In this document: piece after piece, positions 20,585 through 31,686 of the stretch | Layout of the letters: each line of letters opens with the position of its first letter | How positions within the stretch are numbered: position 1 is the first letter of the stretch | Assembly (NCBI GenBank): GCA_020053795.1 | Contig: JAGVMN010000026.1 | Span: 1 to 64,000, forward strand | Direction: 5' to 3' | DNA length: 64,000 nt | Source of the DNA: Bacteroidia bacterium | Lineage (GTDB): Bacteria; Bacteroidota; Bacteroidia; NS11-12g; UBA9320 | Notes under the pieces: model-generated | Database searches by the model: none | Told to the model about the DNA's origin: nothing | What the model saw: only the letters and a program-made list of their open reading frames with translations | Translations under genes and position numbers: made by a program

Positions 20585-20679
20585 CACAAAATGGCGATAT
20601 AACACTCACACTATCAGCCATTGTGGCGTTTTTTTGCCTATGGTATCTCGCTTGCTCAGGTCGAATAAAAAAATTATAA
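20581..20679 (+). CDS. Possible 32-aa single-TM small protein
   Basis: MTQNGDITLTLSAIVAFFCLWYLACSGRIKKL*, ATGA overlap with the upstream stop. Confidence 0.35.
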   Translation: MTQNGDITLTLSAIVAFFCLWYLACSGRIKKL

Positions 20680-20683
20680 GACT

Positions 20684-21133
20684 ATGATACCGGTAAAATT
20701 CAAACCAGCAAACCATTTTATGAAAGATGTATTTTTTCCAAGACAATTTCAAAGTCTCTCGGAGCAGTTCTTTGGAGACCAAAGCGAAAACGCAGCCAAT
20801 TCGGGCGTTTTTTTCAGGCCATTATCTGATATTTCAGAAACAGAAAAAAGTTTTGAAATCCACATGGCATTGCCCGGACTTAATAAGGAAGAAATCAAAA
20901 TCGATGTTAAAAATGATGAACTTAGAGTTTCCGGCGAAAGGATGCTCAAAAATGCAAGCAAGACTTCAACTTATCACCTCAGTGAAATTACACAGGGACA
21001 GTTTTCCAGAACATTCTACCTTCCGGAAAATGTGCTAAGTGACAAGATTGAAGCCACTTATGAAAATGGCATTTTATTGATCGCCATACCCAAGGGCGAG
21101 CAATTAAAGCCCAAAAGCATAAGCGTTAAATAA
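20684..21133 (+). CDS. Hsp20/alpha-crystallin small heat-shock protein
   Basis: FEIHMALPGLNKEEIKIDVKNDELRVSGER...ATYENGILLIAIPK. Confidence 0.93.
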   Translation: MIPVKFKPANHFMKDVFFPRQFQSLSEQFFGDQSENAANSGVFFRPLSDISETEKSFEIHMALPGLNKEEIKIDVKNDELRVSGERMLKNASKTSTYHLSEITQGQFSRTFYLPENVLSDKIEATYENGILLIAIPKGEQLKPKSISVK

Positions 21134-21148
21134 GGATGTTTCAAAATG

Positions 21149-21180
21149 AAAAACGGGGTCGAAAGCCTCGTTTTTTTTTT
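21149..21180 (+). terminator. Rho-independent terminator after hsp20
   Basis: AAAACGGGG-tcgaaag-CCTCGTTTTTTTTTT (one G-T pair). Confidence 0.8.
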
Positions 21181-21368
21181 GCTTCTATTTCTGAAAACGT
21201 TATGGCTAACTCACTCATACCCACTCTCTGAATTTAAAATTCCATATATGGCTTTCATTATTGCCATCCTGTAGTTAATATTGAAGCCGCAATGGCACCT
21301 GAGATAAAGTGTTATTCAATAACCATTAGACCATTCAAAACTTACCACTTCATAAACCGGCAAATTAC

Positions 21369-22076
21369 ATGAAATACAAGAGGATTCTTCTGAAACTAAG
21401 TGGGGAGGCAATCATGGGGAAAAAGGAGTTTGGAATAGACTCGGATATTTTAGAACAATATTCCTTGGAAATTAAAGAAGTTTCCGAAGCCGGGGTTGAA
21501 GTTGCCGTTGTTATCGGGGGGGGGAACATATTCCGGGGTGTTCAGCTTTCAAACGGTGGAATGGTCGACAGAGCCCAAGCTGACTATATGGGCATGCTGG
21601 CTACGGTTATTAACGCCATGGCTTTGCAGGCCTCTCTCGAGAAAGTAGGTGTTTTTACCCGACTGCTTTCAGCCATCAAAATGGAACAAATATGTGAACC
21701 ATTTATCAGAAGAAGAGCCATCAGACATTTGGAAAAAAACCGTGTGGTTATTTTAGGAGCAGGTACCGGAAATCCTTATTTTACAACAGACACCGCGGCA
21801 TCTTTAAGAGCAGTTGAAATTGAGGCTGACGTCATTTTAAAAGGTACACGGGTGGATGGTATTTACACTTCCGATCCTGAGATAGACACTGACGCCGTAA
21901 AATTTGATAACATTACTTTTAGTGAGGTTTACCGCTTGGGACTCAACGTGATGGACCTAACTGCTATTACGCTGTGTCGTGAAAATAATCTTCCAATAAT
22001 TGTCTTCAATATGAACCAACCGGGTAATTTGATGCGATTAGTTCAAGGAAACAAGGTAGGAACTTTGGTGAGTTGA
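21369..22076 (+). CDS. pyrH: UMP kinase
   Basis: [56 protein letters not shown]. Confidence 0.96.
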   Translation: MKYKRILLKLSGEAIMGKKEFGIDSDILEQYSLEIKEVSEAGVEVAVVIGGGNIFRGVQLSNGGMVDRAQADYMGMLATVINAMALQASLEKVGVFTRLLSAIKMEQICEPFIRRRAIRHLEKNRVVILGAGTGNPYFTTDTAASLRAVEIEADVILKGTRVDGIYTSDPEIDTDAVKFDNITFSEVYRLGLNVMDLTAITLCRENNLPIIVFNMNQPGNLMRLVQGNKVGTLVS

Positions 22077-22078
22077 TA

Positions 22079-22690
22079 TCATCTCAGAATCAGCCATGCA
22101 CCAAGGGCAATGAACAAACCTCCTATGGTTTTATTCATTATATAAATTGTCTTGTCTTTCAAATGTTTTTTAACTCTGTGGGCAGAATAAGCCAAAAGGG
22201 CTTCCATCAAAAAAATAGCAATCAGACATCCGGCAAAGAAATTGACAAGTTGCCATTTATTAAAATCCAAAGCTGATATTAAATAGGTGTTGATGGCAAA
22301 CCAACTTACAAGATTCACAGGATTAAGAAAATTCAACAGGAACCCCTGTGAAACGAAAAAGGTTATACTTCCTGCTTTGGAAAACCGTTGCACCTTCGAA
22401 ACGCCGCTCTTGCGAACAAGCTGACTAATGCCTAACAATATTACCAGACTCCCTCCTATTGCTTTTATCTGCAATTCGTAACTCTGAATTTTTGGAATAA
22501 ACTGACTACCAAAAATACAGAAGGAAATAAAAATGACATCTGAAATTATAACCCCCACCGCCACAGAAAGACCTGTCTTAAATCCATGATTGACACTGTT
22601 GTTTATCAGGGCAAAGAAAACCGTGCCGAGCATTAAGCTCAGTAACACTCCGGTTCCCATACCCTCAAAAAAGGAAATTATCCCGTTCAT
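22079..22690 (-). CDS. LysE-family translocator
   Basis: Multi-TM protein; NHGFKTGLSVAVGVIISDVIFI and LNFLNPVNLVSW. Confidence 0.8.
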   Translation of the reverse strand: MNGIISFFEGMGTGVLLSLMLGTVFFALINNSVNHGFKTGLSVAVGVIISDVIFISFCIFGSQFIPKIQSYELQIKAIGGSLVILLGISQLVRKSGVSKVQRFSKAGSITFFVSQGFLLNFLNPVNLVSWFAINTYLISALDFNKWQLVNFFAGCLIAIFLMEALLAYSAHRVKKHLKDKTIYIMNKTIGGLFIALGAWLILR

Positions 22691-22726
22691 TCAGGCCTCA
22701 AAGGTAAGAATAAGAAAATGATACGG

Positions 22727-25700
22727 TTATCGCAGCAAATGAATATTACCCGTGAACGTGTACACCTTTTTATCGAGACTAGTTACTGTAACCACATAGA
22801 CATACACATCCTGCTGACACAATTGCCCGTTATATTTACCATCCCAGCCATACTCTACTTTATTGCTGACAAACAACAATTCGCCCCACCGGTTGTAAAT
22901 ATTCAATTCGAACTGATCATAGCCGCTTGAAACAACATTGAAAACGTCATTCTTTTGAGGTCCACCCTCGCCGGGTGTAAATGCATTCGGAATGTAAACC
23001 AATACATCAGGGCCAATAATAACCAATCTCTTCGTACTATCTACACACCCTTGATTGGTCGTTACTTTCAGCCAAACCTCGTAATTAGCTGTATCGCCGG
23101 GATAAAAAAACAAGGGACTAATCATGCTGCTTGTATCATCATCCTTTGCCGGATGGCCAAAATCCCATGCGTAGGATTGAATGAAGCTATTTAATACACC
23201 CGACACTTTTGATTCATTGAAAAACTTAAATTTCGGCAGTGCCGCCGTTGTATAGTTGTTCGGATTTGGGGTAAATGCCGCATCGGGCAACGGATAAACA
23301 TCAATATTTAAGCTCACTGTGGTGTAACAACCCTGTTCGCTTGTCACCTTCAAGGATACTGAATTACTACCGTCTTTTGTAAAAATATGCACAGGATTTT
23401 GAACGGAACTATTGCTACCATCTCCAAAATCCCAGGAATAAGTACTCGTGTTTGGATCAACCTTGTTATTGAAACTTGTTGTGAAAAGTACATTATGTGG
23501 ATTGCAGCCATCCGGATCATCCGGCATGACGGTTAATTTGGGTTTTGGGTGAACCCTGACTGTGAACAAATCATCAACAAAAGGACAGGCATTGCCAGTT
23601 TGGGTTTGAACATAGAGGAGCAAGGTTTCAGAACTGTCAGCAGACGTACTGAAACTCCAATTCAAAGAAGTGCCTGTTGTGCTGCTCAAATTTGTGCCCG
23701 GAGTAAGAGCGGTCCATGTCAATCCGTTAGTATTAGCCATTCTTGCACTGACTCCGATGGTCATTTGAGGACTTCGACATGTGTCAAGATCACTGGTAAG
23801 AACTTCTACTTCCGGAAGAGCTTCTACCCGAATAATCATGGAGTCTGACCCAATGCAACCGGTTAATGGATGGGTATAGGTATATTTCACCTTTATAGAT
23901 ACACCAGCCGGTGCAGAATTTGGCGTAAATCTGTTACCGCTTATTGAACCGGGACGGTCAGATGTCCATACACCTCCCTGTGGAAATGCACTCATGGTGA
24001 TTTCAGGATCGCTCTTACAGAGCAATGCCGGAAGCTTCGTCAAACTTATTATCGGCAAAGGATTTATTACCAGTATTGTGTCTTTCCAAATAGGACAACC
24101 TGATGCAGTATGAAGATAACGCATATCATAAGTAGCCCCTGCAGGGTTAGTTTTCCGGGTATCTAAAATGCTTCCTGTCAAAGCACCGGTGCTGAAACAT
24201 TTTGTTGAGTCTGCACATTTCCAAATTCCATCGTTTGGTGTCACATTGCTCAGGCTTATCAAATCAACAGCCCCTCTGTCCCAACACAAATTCGGGAATC
24301 CTGTAAATGTAATTACCGGCACTTTTACAATACGAAAACTGGTCGTATCTCTTCCCCAACAGCCGGCATTGTCCCTGAAAATAAATTCCAGTTTGATGGT
24401 ATCTTCCGATCTGTTACCCATCGGCATACTCACCTTATCAACATACAAGTAGTAGTCGGTGTAAAAGGCAGAACCACTCTCATTTTTTATAATGACTGCT
24501 TCGTTGAATCCACGACAGTCCACACACTTCCATTGATTGAACTGTCCGGCATTGGGGTTTTTTGGCGAATTCAAATGGTTTTGCAAACGCACTTTGCCGA
24601 CATCCTGGCAATAAGTACCTTGTTTTATATCAATCTTTGGCAATGGGTTGACGGTAATACGGAATGAATCACAAGCGGTGCATCCTGTTACAGGATTTGT
24701 GTAGCAATAGGTCAGATAAACACTTCTTCTAACCGTATCACAAACTTTCGATGTATTAAAAATTCCCGAGGCGTTTGTTGCCTCTGGGAACAGCGAACAA
24801 TACCAGTTTCCACCCAATGGGCCAGGATTAGGGGTTAAAAAATACATATTAATATCTCCCGCGTCACAACAAATACTTTGATCGTCCGGCATTGTTATTA
24901 CAGGAAGTGCATTCACAAAAATCTTTGTAGTATCCTGACTATAACAAGTTGTAGTGTCTTCTGTCACATACAACTCAAGCCAATAATCGGTCGAAGTTTT
25001 TAATGGAAACTTCAATACTGAAGCCGTACCTTTTAAAACCTTTGCCGGGGCCGAAATAGTGATGTCCCACCAGCGATATGTTCCCTTTTTCCCATTTCCA
25101 ACAGTGTCCAGGCCAAGGGCGGTCAATATAAGTGTGTCATTCCAACAAATAATCTGATCGGAACCTGCAATTGCCCTCACTGTGTCGTTTACATATAATA
25201 TTAAAGCATCACTTGCCTTGCATCCAAGGCTATCATAAATGTTTAAATTATAAGTTCCTTTATAACTTGTTTTTAATACCGTATCACCACTGAATGTATT
25301 TCCATTTAGGAGCCATTCATATACAAAAGATGACCCTTGAACTACCCAGGTGGTATCGTTTGTTTTCATTCTGGCCGTATCAATTTTGGGTATAACTACG
25401 ATGGAATTATAGGCACAAATTCTCAAATCCGGCCCTAAATCTACCTTCGGATTTTCTCTTAAAAATATCTGAACTGTATCCCATGCTGTACATCCGGTGG
25501 CATCCTTTATCAACACCGAAACAGAAGTATCTCCTGTTGCCATAACATCCAGATATGACAAGGTGTCTTTTGGGTTGTGATCCACAGGCGTGGCCCAACG
25601 ATAGGTAATATTTCCACTGGCGTTTTTAATATATGATGGCACCCGCAGACTTACACCTCTGCACACAAAAGTGTCGTTACCAATTGTCAAATCCACTTCG

Positions 25701-27322
25701 AGTAACGCAGGAACATCAATCGTATCTTCATACACTGTCGGGCAATTATCGGGCAGACTGTTTATCCGATGTTGAACAATATAACGCCCACCGGTTTTAA
25801 ACTGAATGGTGTCTTTTGCTATCAAACTCAAATAAATTCCGGTACTTTTAAAATGAACTTTTTTTCTGTCGGTGATGATATTTGAGTTTTCATCCATCAC
25901 CAGCCATGAATATTCTGCCGTACCCCTGAAATTGGGATACAACACGCTCTCGACAGAATATCGGCCGCATCCTTCTGGTTTAATGATCCTTTTAGCCAGA
26001 GCTTTTGGTTTTACGAAAACCCTGAAAGACCTTGTAGTACTGGCATTCTTGGGACAAGCATTATCTGTTGCCGTAGCAGTAAATGTATAGGGCAGTGAAT
26101 TGGCGAAACCCACAGGGGGAGTCCAGCAAAACTGGCCGGTCTCATGAAGGGCCCCTTTGTTCGTTATTTTAAAGGTGGCACCCGGAATGCCGCGATTCCA
26201 TGCCAGAAGTACGGTGTCCGGATCAGGTGCTTTAGCGGGTGGCGGCGGAGAAAAGGTCTTATCATCCGTCGTAATGTTGAAACAAATCTGCTCTCCTTCG
26301 CAAGTGGAATAACTAAACTTTGAGTTGGTTATGATTGGTGGGTTATTGTCAGGGCATTGGGTCACAATAAACTGCATATCTCGCCTTGTTATACCTATAT
26401 TTTGATATTTTCCGTTTTTATCCTTTCGCCATTCATCCATTTGCATAACTACTACGGTTACCTGGTTACAATCAACGGGTGTAAAAATGATATCGCCGGT
26501 TTCTGCATCCACATAAATCCCAATTGGAGGATTAGCATTTGGGTTGCTTTGTGGAAATTTTAATGGACTGGGGTAATAAGCAGATATTGGGTTTTGAGGG
26601 GTTCTTACTCCGGTATAGCTATTCGACTGACCACGATTCTGATAGGCTGTGGCAAAAGAGTAGGACAAAGAGTCAAAGTTGGAAGTATCTGTAGCTCCGT
26701 TATTAAAATAATATGGCTGATTGCAACAAAGGATGGCAACGGGATCGTTGGTAAGTGAAGGAGATGAATTGCAGGGTTTGGCACAGGCATCCATTTCCGC
26801 AAAAGTGTAAAATGTTTGCTGACTTTGCCCGGTTGTGATGGCCACATTCCGCACAAATAATTGAACAAAAAGCTCGAAACGACAACAACCATTTCTCATA
26901 GCTGCCCTCAAATCAAGGGTACCTTCAAACACATGCTTTTCAATTCCGTATGGATATGAGGTAGTGCATGGTTGCTGGCACTTGCTTGTTTCTTTTTTAC
27001 AGGTTTTTGTAATATCAACGATCGAGGTTCTGGTCAATGTCAAGGTTCCTACATTTGTATTATTGTCCATACATCGTATTGAAACCGCAGTAGGTGCTGT
27101 TTGAGAACTGTTGCAATTTTCATTTGTACCACATTTTGGTGATTGACTTAATACATAACAACCATTACAATCTCGGTAGAAGTTGAAAGTGACCTTCCAT
27201 ATACTGTCATTCGTTCCGCTGCAACGGTAAGTTAAATCAGATCCGATAATATGGTCGGCGAAACTGTTCCCTGCTGCAACGATCAGTAATAATATCAGTA
27301 CAAAAAGCCTGTTCTGCCTCAT
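22727..27322 (-). CDS. Giant secreted surface protein with Ig/PKD-like repeats and gliding-motility-type (T9SS type B) C-terminus
   Basis: 1531 aa; YSWDFGDGSNSSVQNPVHIFTKDGSNSVSLKV (PKD); C-terminal VYIPNAFTPGEGGPQKNDVFNV...FELNIYNRWGELLFVSN...GWDGKYNGQLCQQDVYVYVV. Confidence 0.92.
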   Translation of the reverse strand: MRQNRLFVLILLLIVAAGNSFADHIIGSDLTYRCSGTNDSIWKVTFNFYRDCNGCYVLSQSPKCGTNENCNSSQTAPTAVSIRCMDNNTNVGTLTLTRTSIVDITKTCKKETSKCQQPCTTSYPYGIEKHVFEGTLDLRAAMRNGCCRFELFVQLFVRNVAITTGQSQQTFYTFAEMDACAKPCNSSPSLTNDPVAILCCNQPYYFNNGATDTSNFDSLSYSFATAYQNRGQSNSYTGVRTPQNPISAYYPSPLKFPQSNPNANPPIGIYVDAETGDIIFTPVDCNQVTVVVMQMDEWRKDKNGKYQNIGITRRDMQFIVTQCPDNNPPIITNSKFSYSTCEGEQICFNITTDDKTFSPPPPAKAPDPDTVLLAWNRGIPGATFKITNKGALHETGQFCWTPPVGFANSLPYTFTATATDNACPKNASTTRSFRVFVKPKALAKRIIKPEGCGRYSVESVLYPNFRGTAEYSWLVMDENSNIITDRKKVHFKSTGIYLSLIAKDTIQFKTGGRYIVQHRINSLPDNCPTVYEDTIDVPALLEVDLTIGNDTFVCRGVSLRVPSYIKNASGNITYRWATPVDHNPKDTLSYLDVMATGDTSVSVLIKDATGCTAWDTVQIFLRENPKVDLGPDLRICAYNSIVVIPKIDTARMKTNDTTWVVQGSSFVYEWLLNGNTFSGDTVLKTSYKGTYNLNIYDSLGCKASDALILYVNDTVRAIAGSDQIICWNDTLILTALGLDTVGNGKKGTYRWWDITISAPAKVLKGTASVLKFPLKTSTDYWLELYVTEDTTTCYSQDTTKIFVNALPVITMPDDQSICCDAGDINMYFLTPNPGPLGGNWYCSLFPEATNASGIFNTSKVCDTVRRSVYLTYCYTNPVTGCTACDSFRITVNPLPKIDIKQGTYCQDVGKVRLQNHLNSPKNPNAGQFNQWKCVDCRGFNEAVIIKNESGSAFYTDYYLYVDKVSMPMGNRSEDTIKLEFIFRDNAGCWGRDTTSFRIVKVPVITFTGFPNLCWDRGAVDLISLSNVTPNDGIWKCADSTKCFSTGALTGSILDTRKTNPAGATYDMRYLHTASGCPIWKDTILVINPLPIISLTKLPALLCKSDPEITMSAFPQGGVWTSDRPGSISGNRFTPNSAPAGVSIKVKYTYTHPLTGCIGSDSMIIRVEALPEVEVLTSDLDTCRSPQMTIGVSARMANTNGLTWTALTPGTNLSSTTGTSLNWSFSTSADSSETLLLYVQTQTGNACPFVDDLFTVRVHPKPKLTVMPDDPDGCNPHNVLFTTSFNNKVDPNTSTYSWDFGDGSNSSVQNPVHIFTKDGSNSVSLKVTSEQGCYTTVSLNIDVYPLPDAAFTPNPNNYTTAALPKFKFFNESKVSGVLNSFIQSYAWDFGHPAKDDDTSSMISPLFFYPGDTANYEVWLKVTTNQGCVDSTKRLVIIGPDVLVYIPNAFTPGEGGPQKNDVFNVVSSGYDQFELNIYNRWGELLFVSNKVEYGWDGKYNGQLCQQDVYVYVVTVTSLDKKVYTFTGNIHLLR

Positions 27323-27420
27323 ATCCTTTTATTTTTCAGAAGAGAGATCAAATCTAATAAAAACGTTGCACTCCTTTGCAAGAAACATCAATTTTATTAA
27401 AGTAATTTCGAAAAATCATC

Positions 27421-28530
27421 TACTGAACAATTAACTTTTCAAACCGACTTACATCCGAACCTCTAACCTCAAATCTATAAAATACCGCGGGCACAGTCTC
27501 TAATACCTGCATTCCTGTTTCATTGTAAATTTCGTTTTTGGAGGCTACCATTTTTCAGGTTAAATCCCATATAATTTAAGAAACAGGCTTCCCCCCGAGG
27601 ATGATAAAATTCAAAACCCAACCTTTTGACAAGGAATATGGCCAGAAGTTTATTTGGCCGATCTTTCGATCATTTTGAGAAATACCTCCTCCGGTAGGAT
27701 CAACCTTAACGTGAACGTTATCCTGATCAAAACAAATGGTGATGTCCTCGTTTGCAAAAAGTTCAACGTGATAATCCCAAATTCTCATTGTTTGAAATTG
27801 CACATTGCCGTATTACCTTTATTTATTCTGTTTCCCGGTATCGTGCTGATATTCCACCACTGATGATCCACAATTTTCGTTATTCTTGCAGAATCGAAGC
27901 CGGAAGTCATTAGTATCAGACTTTCATTCCATTTGTTTGTTTGGTATGGACCGGCTTATATGCTTACGGTGTCTTCCACAAAGAGATTCATACTGTCAGT
28001 GAAAATAAAGCCCTGTTGGCCTTCTGTTAATTTTATGTTGAATTGACCGGCAATAGCAGAAGATTTCGGGTAATTTGCAAAAACTTGCAATTGTGTTCCC
28101 ATTCCGTCTGGACCATATCCTTGTTTCTTTCAGCTTGAGTTCCAGGATCATACATATAAGTCATACTGTCCGATGGATTTAGGCTGGTGTTATCATAAGT
28201 GCATAATCTGGTATCCTGGTCCAAATCCACAAAAAGCATTGGTTTGCATAAATGTTCCGAAATAACGCCATTCCAACCATAGCGTATCACCTTGTTTTAC
28301 AGGATTGTTCACAGAATCTCATCGGTCATCTTACCAGACCAGACTAACCATAGGAACAAAAGTAACAGAATCGTAAGTACACATTCCTAAATCCCGATTC
28401 AGACTGACAAAAAGTGCTGGTTTCACTTGTTCCCTGATGGTATCAGAAACCTTGCATAAGTTCTTGTCTGTAATCGAGACAATAAAGACATGGTCATTCC
28501 TTCCTTATGGAATTTCTAACATTCACCGCT
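27421..28530 (-). pseudogene. Decayed T9SS-secreted Ig-like-repeat surface protein
   Basis: Minus-strand pieces in several frames: HVFIVSITDKNLCKVSDTIREQVKPALFVSLNRDLGMCTYDSVTFVP, KPMLFVDLDQDTRLCTYDNTSL, DITICFDQDNVHVKVDPTGGG, and a terminal KNEIYNETGMQVLE...FYRFEVRGSDVSRFEKLIVQ* sorting-tail remnant. Confidence 0.65.
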
Positions 28531-28568
28531 AAGTATGATAGTCATTTTAACCTATTTTTTTGGCCGTT

Positions 28569-29081
28569 TTATGTAAAATATGGCTGATTATATGAACCCG
28601 ATTTCATCCGTTCAATAATATCGTGTGGAGCCATTATGCTGCCTAAAAAGTACTTTTCAGTTTCCTCACTGAGATTGCCAATTGGTTTCCTGTCATCAAA
28701 AGATTGACCCGCTTGCCATGCTAACCAATCATCTGTTTTACAAAATGTAATCTGTCCTTTTTCAATATGTTTATCTAATGGAACGGTTCTAAAAATAGGC
28801 TGAACTAAATCAGATTCGATAGGTACATTTCCAACCTTTTCCCAGAGACCCATTTGAACGCCCCATTTCAGGAAAACGTGGGCATAAAATTCGATTTCGG
28901 ATTTCGCCACCTTTAACAAATCAGTATTTTCATTTGAGTACTCTTCGTAATTGAAAACTCTAATGACTTGACTATTAAGTTGGGCTGGGTCAAGCATTAC
29001 AAACTGTAAATATTTAAACCTGCCTTTTTCCAAATTGGCTCGGAATACATCACCCTGAATTATTCTAATTCGCTTAATCAT
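28569..29081 (-). CDS. Imm26-like/immunity-type hypothetical protein
   Basis: 170 aa; opening RIIQGDVFRANLEKGRFKYLQFVMLDPAQLNSQVIRVF resembles the Imm26 start. Motif-level only. Confidence 0.4.
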   Translation of the reverse strand: MIKRIRIIQGDVFRANLEKGRFKYLQFVMLDPAQLNSQVIRVFNYEEYSNENTDLLKVAKSEIEFYAHVFLKWGVQMGLWEKVGNVPIESDLVQPIFRTVPLDKHIEKGQITFCKTDDWLAWQAGQSFDDRKPIGNLSEETEKYFLGSIMAPHDIIERMKSGSYNQPYFT

Positions 29082-29281
29082 AATTTACCTCAAGCATGGT
29101 GTTGTCACAACATCTGAAATCTTTACAAAAATAGCCCGTAGTAGCCATAGTAGTTTGATTGGTTGAAGAAAACCTCCAACCGCAGGCTTAAAGATAAAAA
29201 AGGCATCATTGCGGCAAAATCTTCTTGTAACATTAAGAAAGCAACAACTAAATCCGTTAATAAATTACTTTTGGAGCACCA

Positions 29282-30190
29282 ATGGATTTCAAAAAATTTG
29301 TAGCCGACTATTTCAATTTCACCCTTCAGGAAAGACGTGGCGTCCAAATCCTTTTGATTTTGTTGCTGATCGTTGTTGGAATAAGGGTGTACTTCATTTT
29401 TTGGCCGGGTTCAACGTCAAAACTTTCTCTGGCATTCATGCCACTGGCTGTTGAAAGCGATTCTTTTAATAATTTCGGGGAAAACAGACAAACAGGGTAT
29501 TCTTTTTCCGAATGGAACAAACCGGATTCTGTTAACCCAAATACTTCATCATACAGGGATATGGTGGCTGTCGGATTTCCTGAACGGCTGGCAAAAACCA
29601 TTATCAAATACAGGGGCTCAGGCGGGCGATTCAGAAAACAAACAGATCTTTTCAGAATCCATAACTTTGATAGCGGAACCTTTTTCAGGGTGAAACCATT
29701 TTTACAACTTCCGGAAAATGACCGGCCACAGTTTGCCATCAAAAAAGAATCCATACCTGCTGAGGCCCCTGCTAAAACTTATAAGGAGGTTCGCATGATC
29801 GAAATAAACACTTGCGACACGAGTGATTTGATAGCCCTAAGAGGGGTAGGTTCTTTTTTAGCCAACAAAATTGTGGACTACCGAACTAAACTTGGCGGAT
29901 ATCATTCCCTAAACCAGCTTTTAGAAGTTTGGAAAATGTCCCCAGAAACTTATGATCTCATTGTTCAGAGATTGACAATTGATTCAACCTTGATTTCGAG
30001 AATAAATGTCAATACCGGTTCCATCAGTGAATTAGCTGTTCACCCATACATCAGAAAGACATTGGCTGAAAATATTGTCAACTACCGAAATATGCATGGT
30101 AATTACAAGACATGGAGCGACTTCGAGAAACTATATTTCTACAAAAAAACTACTTTCGAAAAATTGAGACCATATCTGAGTCTCGAATAA
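29282..30190 (+). CDS. Helix-hairpin-helix (ComEA-like) protein with N-terminal TM
   Basis: IEINTCDTSDLIALRGVGSFLANKIVDYRTKLGGYHSLNQLLEV and similar HhH units. Confidence 0.85.
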   Translation: MDFKKFVADYFNFTLQERRGVQILLILLLIVVGIRVYFIFWPGSTSKLSLAFMPLAVESDSFNNFGENRQTGYSFSEWNKPDSVNPNTSSYRDMVAVGFPERLAKTIIKYRGSGGRFRKQTDLFRIHNFDSGTFFRVKPFLQLPENDRPQFAIKKESIPAEAPAKTYKEVRMIEINTCDTSDLIALRGVGSFLANKIVDYRTKLGGYHSLNQLLEVWKMSPETYDLIVQRLTIDSTLISRINVNTGSISELAVHPYIRKTLAENIVNYRNMHGNYKTWSDFEKLYFYKKTTFEKLRPYLSLE

Positions 30191-30260
30191 TGAGGAAAAT
30201 ATTACACACCCTGAGTCAAGTTTAATTATTTTCGCGACACCTATTTAAGAACCATTATTT

Positions 30261-31412
30261 ATGACCGGATACAACTTTGAAGAAACGGAAAATCAAAAGA
30301 TGATCAAGGAGATGATCAGAGATTTCGCCCAAAAACATATCCTGCCCGATATGATGGTTTGGGATGAAAATCAGACTTTTCCGATGGATGTGTTTAAGAA
30401 ATTGGGGGAACTTGGTCTGATGGGTGTTTTGGTTCCGCAGGAATATGGTGGCACAGGTTTTGGATATTTCGAATATGTAACAACCATTGTCGAAATATCC
30501 AAAGTCTGCGGATCAATTGGATTGTCAGTGGCCGCCCATAACAGCCTTTGTACCGGGCATATCATGCAGTTTGGCTCTGAAGCACAAAAGCAAAAATGGT
30601 TACCTAAATTAGCCACGGCGGAATGGATAGGGGCATGGGGATTGACCGAACCCGTAACAGGATCCGATGCCGGGGGGATGATGACCACCGCCGTTCGCGA
30701 AGGAGATCATTGGGTTTTGAATGGTTCCAAGAACTTTATTACACATGCCATTAGTGGCGATGTGGCCGTGGTTATTGCCAGAACCGGAGAAAAAGGAGAT
30801 TCCAAAGGAATGACAGCTTTCGTTGTTGAGAAAGGAACACAAGGTTTTTCGTCAGGAAAGAAAGAAAACAAATTGGGAATGAGAGCCAGTGAAACAGCCT
30901 GTCTATTCTTTGATAATTGCAAAGTTCCACATGCCAACATGCTTGGTATGGAAGGCCAGGGATTCATTCAGGCGATGAAAGTTTTAGATGGCGGAAGAAT
31001 TTCCATTGCTGCATTGGCTTTGGGCATTGCAAAAGGTGCTTATAAAGCCGCCTTGAAATACTCGAAAGAACGCGAGCAATTCGGAAAGCCCATCAGTTTC
31101 TTTCAGGGAATTTCATTTAAACTGGCAGATATGGCCCTCAAAATAAGCGGCTCCGAGGCCATCATTAACTATGCCTGCTGGCTGAAAAACAACAATATGA
31201 AATGTACCAAGGAAGCGGCAATGGCAAAATATTATGCATCAGAAGCATCGGTAGTCATTGCAAATGAGGCTGTTCAGGTTTTTGGAGGATATGGTTACAC
31301 TAAAGATTTTCCGGTCGAAAAATTCTACAGAGATGCCAAATTGTGTACCATCGGTGAAGGAACGACAGAAATTCAGAAATTAGTAATCGCCCGCAATATT
31401 CTGGAAGCCTAA
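30261..31412 (+). CDS. Acyl-CoA dehydrogenase
   Basis: WGLTEPVTGSDAGGMMTTA, RISIAALALGIAKGAYKAALKYSKEREQFGKPI, QVFGGYGYTKDFPVEKFYRDAKLCTIGEGTTEIQ. Confidence 0.96.
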   Translation: MTGYNFEETENQKMIKEMIRDFAQKHILPDMMVWDENQTFPMDVFKKLGELGLMGVLVPQEYGGTGFGYFEYVTTIVEISKVCGSIGLSVAAHNSLCTGHIMQFGSEAQKQKWLPKLATAEWIGAWGLTEPVTGSDAGGMMTTAVREGDHWVLNGSKNFITHAISGDVAVVIARTGEKGDSKGMTAFVVEKGTQGFSSGKKENKLGMRASETACLFFDNCKVPHANMLGMEGQGFIQAMKVLDGGRISIAALALGIAKGAYKAALKYSKEREQFGKPISFFQGISFKLADMALKISGSEAIINYACWLKNNNMKCTKEAAMAKYYASEASVVIANEAVQVFGGYGYTKDFPVEKFYRDAKLCTIGEGTTEIQKLVIARNILEA

Positions 31413-31471
31413 AAAGATTTGTTTGAGAAGATATTTTTTATGATATTTGCGGCCCTTTTAAGGTATTAAAC

Positions 31472-31660
31472 ATGCTTATTATTAACATCAAAGAAAACGA
31501 CTCGGTTGACAAGGCTCTTAAAAAATTCAAAAAGAAATTTGAAAAAACCGGAGTTATGAGAGAATTACGTGACCGTCAGGCATTTATAAAGCCTTCAATA
31601 AAAAGGCGTATGCAAGTAATAAAAGCTCGCTATCGTCAACAACAACAAGCGGATTTATAG
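31472..31660 (+). CDS. rpsU: 30S ribosomal protein S21
   Basis: MLIINIKENDSVDKALKKFKKKFEKTGVMRELRDRQAFIKPS. Confidence 0.95.
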   Translation: MLIINIKENDSVDKALKKFKKKFEKTGVMRELRDRQAFIKPSIKRRMQVIKARYRQQQQADL

Positions 31661-31686
31661 AATCCAAAGCACTTCCTTATGAGGTC

